Source of the DNA: Thermocaproicibacter melissae
GTDB lineage: Bacteria; Bacillota; Clostridia; Oscillospirales; Acutalibacteraceae
NCBI RefSeq assembly: GCF_024498295.1
Contig: NZ_CP101827.1
Span: 934,001 to 998,000 of the forward strand
Direction of reading: 5' to 3'
Length of the DNA: 64,000 nt
A program made the position numbers and the translations under genes. Of this stretch, positions 61,930 through 64,000 are shown piece by piece (within the stretch, counting starts at the first letter, position 1; each line of letters starts with the position of its first letter). The notes beneath the pieces are model-generated. The model was not told where the DNA came from, searched no databases, and saw nothing but the letters and a program-made list of their open reading frames with translations.

Positions 61930-64000
61930 CTATTCTTTCGTTTCCACGGAAACCGGTTCATAGCCGGCATCGCGCACAGCTTTTTTCAGCGTCTCGTCGC
62001 TGACATCTGCGGTGAGGACGACCTCTGCTTTTTTGCCTTCAAGGTCTACGACTGCGCTGACGCCGTCTAAAGCGTTGAGAGCTTTCTCCACGTGCATTTT
62101 GCAATGTTCGCACATCATGCCATTAATGGTAATAATCTTTTTCATTTCTTTATATCCCTTCTCATCTGTTATAGTTTGTATATTTGCCTCACGCCGCTCT
62201 TCGTTCTGTACCGAGGGAGCACGGCCCGAGCGGAAGAAACGAAGTCGCAGCGCGTTGGTAACGACAAAAACGGAACTGAAGCTCATGGCAGCAGCGGCTA
62301 TCATGGGGCTCAGTGTCCAGTGGAACGCAGGGTAAAACAAACCGGCCGCTATCGGGATTCCGATGACGTTGTAGAAGAATGCCCAGAAAAGGTTCTCTTT
62401 GATGTTCCTCATGGTGGCACGGCTAAGGCGAATCGCTTCAACTGCATCCAACAGGTCGTTTTTCATCAGGACAATATCAGCCGACTCAATCGCAATATCC
62501 GTGCCGGCACCGATTGCAATGCCGACATCGGCTCCGGCGAGCGCAGGCGCATCATTGATGCCGTCGCCGATCATTGCGGTCCTTCGTCCGCTTTCCTGAA
62601 TCCGGCGGATTTCCCCGGCTTTATCCTGCGGCAGGACCTCGGCAATAGCTCTGCCGATACCGAGGTTCTTGCGGATAGCCTCTGCCGTCTGGCGATTGTC
62701 GCCCGTCAGCATGACGACTTCAATGCCCATGATTTCAAATTCCCGAATTGCTTGGCGGCTGGTTGGCTTCACTACATCCGCCGCGGCGATAAGGCCAATC
62801 AGCGTCTGTTCCCTTGCAAAGAAAAGCGGTGTTTTCCCCTCTTCTGCCAACTTCATGGCTCGCTTTTCGGCATTTCCCGGGTGAATGCCAAGTTCATTCA
62901 TAAAGGCAAGATTGCCGGCAGCACAGCGCTTTCCGTCAACCAAAGCGGAAACGCCGCGCCCGGCCTCAGCCTTAAAGTCTTCAACAGGCAACGCGTCGAT
63001 TTTCTTCTCTGAGGCGTAAGTCATGATGGCTTCCGCCAACGGATGCTCGGACGATTTTTCCAGCGACGCGGCGATTTGCAGTAGTTCTGTTTCCGTGACT
63101 CCGTCTGCCGGAAGCAAATCGGTGACGCGCGGCTTTCCTTCGGTTATGGTGCCGGTTTTGTCAAGCACGACGGTCTTAATGCTTTGGGCGGCTTCGAGCG
63201 CTTCGCCGGATTTAATCAAAATGCCGTCTGCCGCCCCGCGCCCTGTGCCGACCATAATAGCCACAGGCGTTGCAAGGCCGAGTGCGCATGGGCAGGAGAT
63301 AACAAGGACGGAAATTCCGATGGACAGCGCAAACTCAAAGGATTGCCCTGCCAGCAGCCACCCCACTGTGGCAACAATGGCGATGGCAATTACGACGGGC
63401 ACAAAGACTCCGCTCACGCGGTCCGCAAGCTTCGCGATAGGGGCTTTGGAAGAACCCGCCTCTTCCATAAGGCGGATAATCTGCGCCAAGGTTGTGTCTT
63501 CCCCGACCTTCTCGGCGCGAAACTTGAAAAAGCCGGTCCCGTTGACGGTTGCCGCAATGACTTGGTCGCCCGGCTTTTTTGCGGCGGGGATACTCTCGCC
63601 CGTAACGGTGGACTGGTCAACGGAAGAGATGCCCTCCGTCACCACACCGTCGACGGGGATTCTTTGCCCGGGGCGAACCACAACGATATCTCCCACTTTG
63701 ACTTGTTCCACGGGGATTTCCGTCTCTTCTCCGTCCCGCTCCACCGTTGCGGTTTTTGGGGCAAGCTGAACCAGCTTTGTGATGGCCTCCGACGTTTTTC
63801 CTTTTGACCGGGCCTCCAGATATTTTCCGAGGGTAATCAGGGTTAAAATTGTGCCAGCCGATTCAAAATAGAGATTCGACAGGCTCTGCTCTGCCACCGC
63901 AAAATTGCCGTGGCCAATGGCCCAGCCGATGCGGTAGATAGCATATATGCCGTAGGCAACCGCAGCGGAAGAACCCACCGCAATGAGCGAATCCATGTTC
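61930..64000 (-). CDS. copA: Copper-type P1B ATPase with C-terminal HMA domain (5' end outside window)
   Basis: About 689 residues are visible. The N-terminal domain and first membrane helices lie beyond the right edge, so the ATG at 63996 is internal (MDSLIAVGSSAA). Seen are the CPC ion-binding motif (SCPCALGLATPVAIMVGTGRGA), phosphorylation site DKTGTITEGK, the HP motif (EHPLAEAI) and GDGINDAPAL. A heavy-metal-associated domain with MMCEHC is fused at the end (about last 70 residues). It exports Cu(I). An internal AGAAGGGAT site and ATG directly before the HMA domain could give a separate CopZ-like protein. Confidence 0.9.
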   Translation of the reverse strand, partial: NMDSLIAVGSSAAVAYGIYAIYRIGWAIGHGNFAVAEQSLSNLYFESAGTILTLITLGKYLEARSKGKTSEAITKLVQLAPKTATVERDGEETEIPVEQVKVGDIVVVRPGQRIPVDGVVTEGISSVDQSTVTGESIPAAKKPGDQVIAATVNGTGFFKFRAEKVGEDTTLAQIIRLMEEAGSSKAPIAKLADRVSGVFVPVVIAIAIVATVGWLLAGQSFEFALSIGISVLVISCPCALGLATPVAIMVGTGRGAADGILIKSGEALEAAQSIKTVVLDKTGTITEGKPRVTDLLPADGVTETELLQIAASLEKSSEHPLAEAIMTYASEKKIDALPVEDFKAEAGRGVSALVDGKRCAAGNLAFMNELGIHPGNAEKRAMKLAEEGKTPLFFAREQTLIGLIAAADVVKPTSRQAIREFEIMGIEVVMLTGDNRQTAEAIRKNLGIGRAIAEVLPQDKAGEIRRIQESGRRTAMIGDGINDAPALAGADVGIAIGAGTDIAIESADIVLMKNDLLDAVEAIRLSRATMRNIKENLFWAFFYNVIGIPIAAGLFYPAFHWTLSPMIAAAAMSFSSVFVVTNALRLRFFRSGRAPSVQNEERREANIQTITDEKGYKEMKKIITINGMMCEHCKMHVEKALNALDGVSAVVDLEGKKAEVVLTADVSDETLKKAVRDAGYEPVSVETKE

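Noticed and set aside
1-64000. CRISPR array, restriction-modification, toxin-antitoxin or phage genes
   Set aside because: No regularly spaced repeats and no recognisable proteins of these kinds were seen on either strand.

Overview
The window looks like a chromosomal segment of a Gram-positive, low-to-mid GC Clostridia. It is probably an oscillospiralean (Ruminococcaceae/Acutalibacteraceae-like). This is inferred from Shine-Dalgarno-rich starts, T-box regulation, sortases and LPXTG proteins, DnaD/DnaI-like replication proteins, RqcH, TrmK and a zinc-type S18. No database search was possible, so names rest on motifs read from the translations.

Layout. (1) 1-6.2 kb: the end of a surface-glycan cluster (Stealth-type phosphotransferase cut by the window edge, O-antigen ligase/polymerase-like membrane protein), then a TtcA-like tRNA thiolase, a DUF2156 protein, a GT2 and two small proteins. 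(2) 6.4-10.7 kb: a queuosine-precursor locus (promoter, candidate preQ1 leader with terminator, YhhQ-type transporter, queF) broken by two different insertion sequences. An IS1182-family element sits inside the leader terminator and an IS256-family element splits queF. (3) 10.8-19.9 kb: HAAS/DUF4097 protein, GT2, TetR regulator, tRNA-Ala, a MetNIQ importer divergent from a LysR gene, and small proteins. (4) 20-28.5 kb: a sortase-assembled pilus operon (coiled-coil protein, signal peptidase I, anchor-A adhesin, major pilin, two class C sortases, minor pilin). (5) 28.6-32.1 kb: an anion transporter, a MerR/TipAS regulator with a 19-bp-spacer promoter, and a second, inverted IS256-family copy. 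(6) 32-44.7 kb: housekeeping genes (exonuclease, typA, a candidate small RNA, tRNA-Gly, dnaD- and dnaI-like genes, a second IS1182-family copy in a terminator, prfB, galU, rpsF-ssb-rpsR, pyrE). (7) 44.7-48 kb: a tryptophan-type ABC importer behind a T-box whose specifier reads UGG. (8) 48-56 kb: a second glycan cluster (three GT4 enzymes, Wzy-like polymerase, Wzz fused to a degenerate BY-kinase domain) and a DUF421/DUF4363 pair. (9) 56-64 kb: rqcH-nif3-trmK, a DUF1858 protein, a CoA-transferase, a YccF protein and a copper ATPase cut by the right edge.

The most striking signals are these. Both IS1182-family copies lie in intrinsic-terminator hairpins and have the complete hairpin as their 22- and 26-bp target duplications. 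The queuosine locus has been hit twice, so its riboswitch no longer adjoins its genes and queF is broken. A promoter-terminator unit at 35.06-35.25 kb has no convincing gene and may encode a small RNA. The pilus operon starts with a DivIVA-like coiled-coil gene overlapping a dedicated signal peptidase. No CRISPR array, prophage or recognisable defence island was seen.
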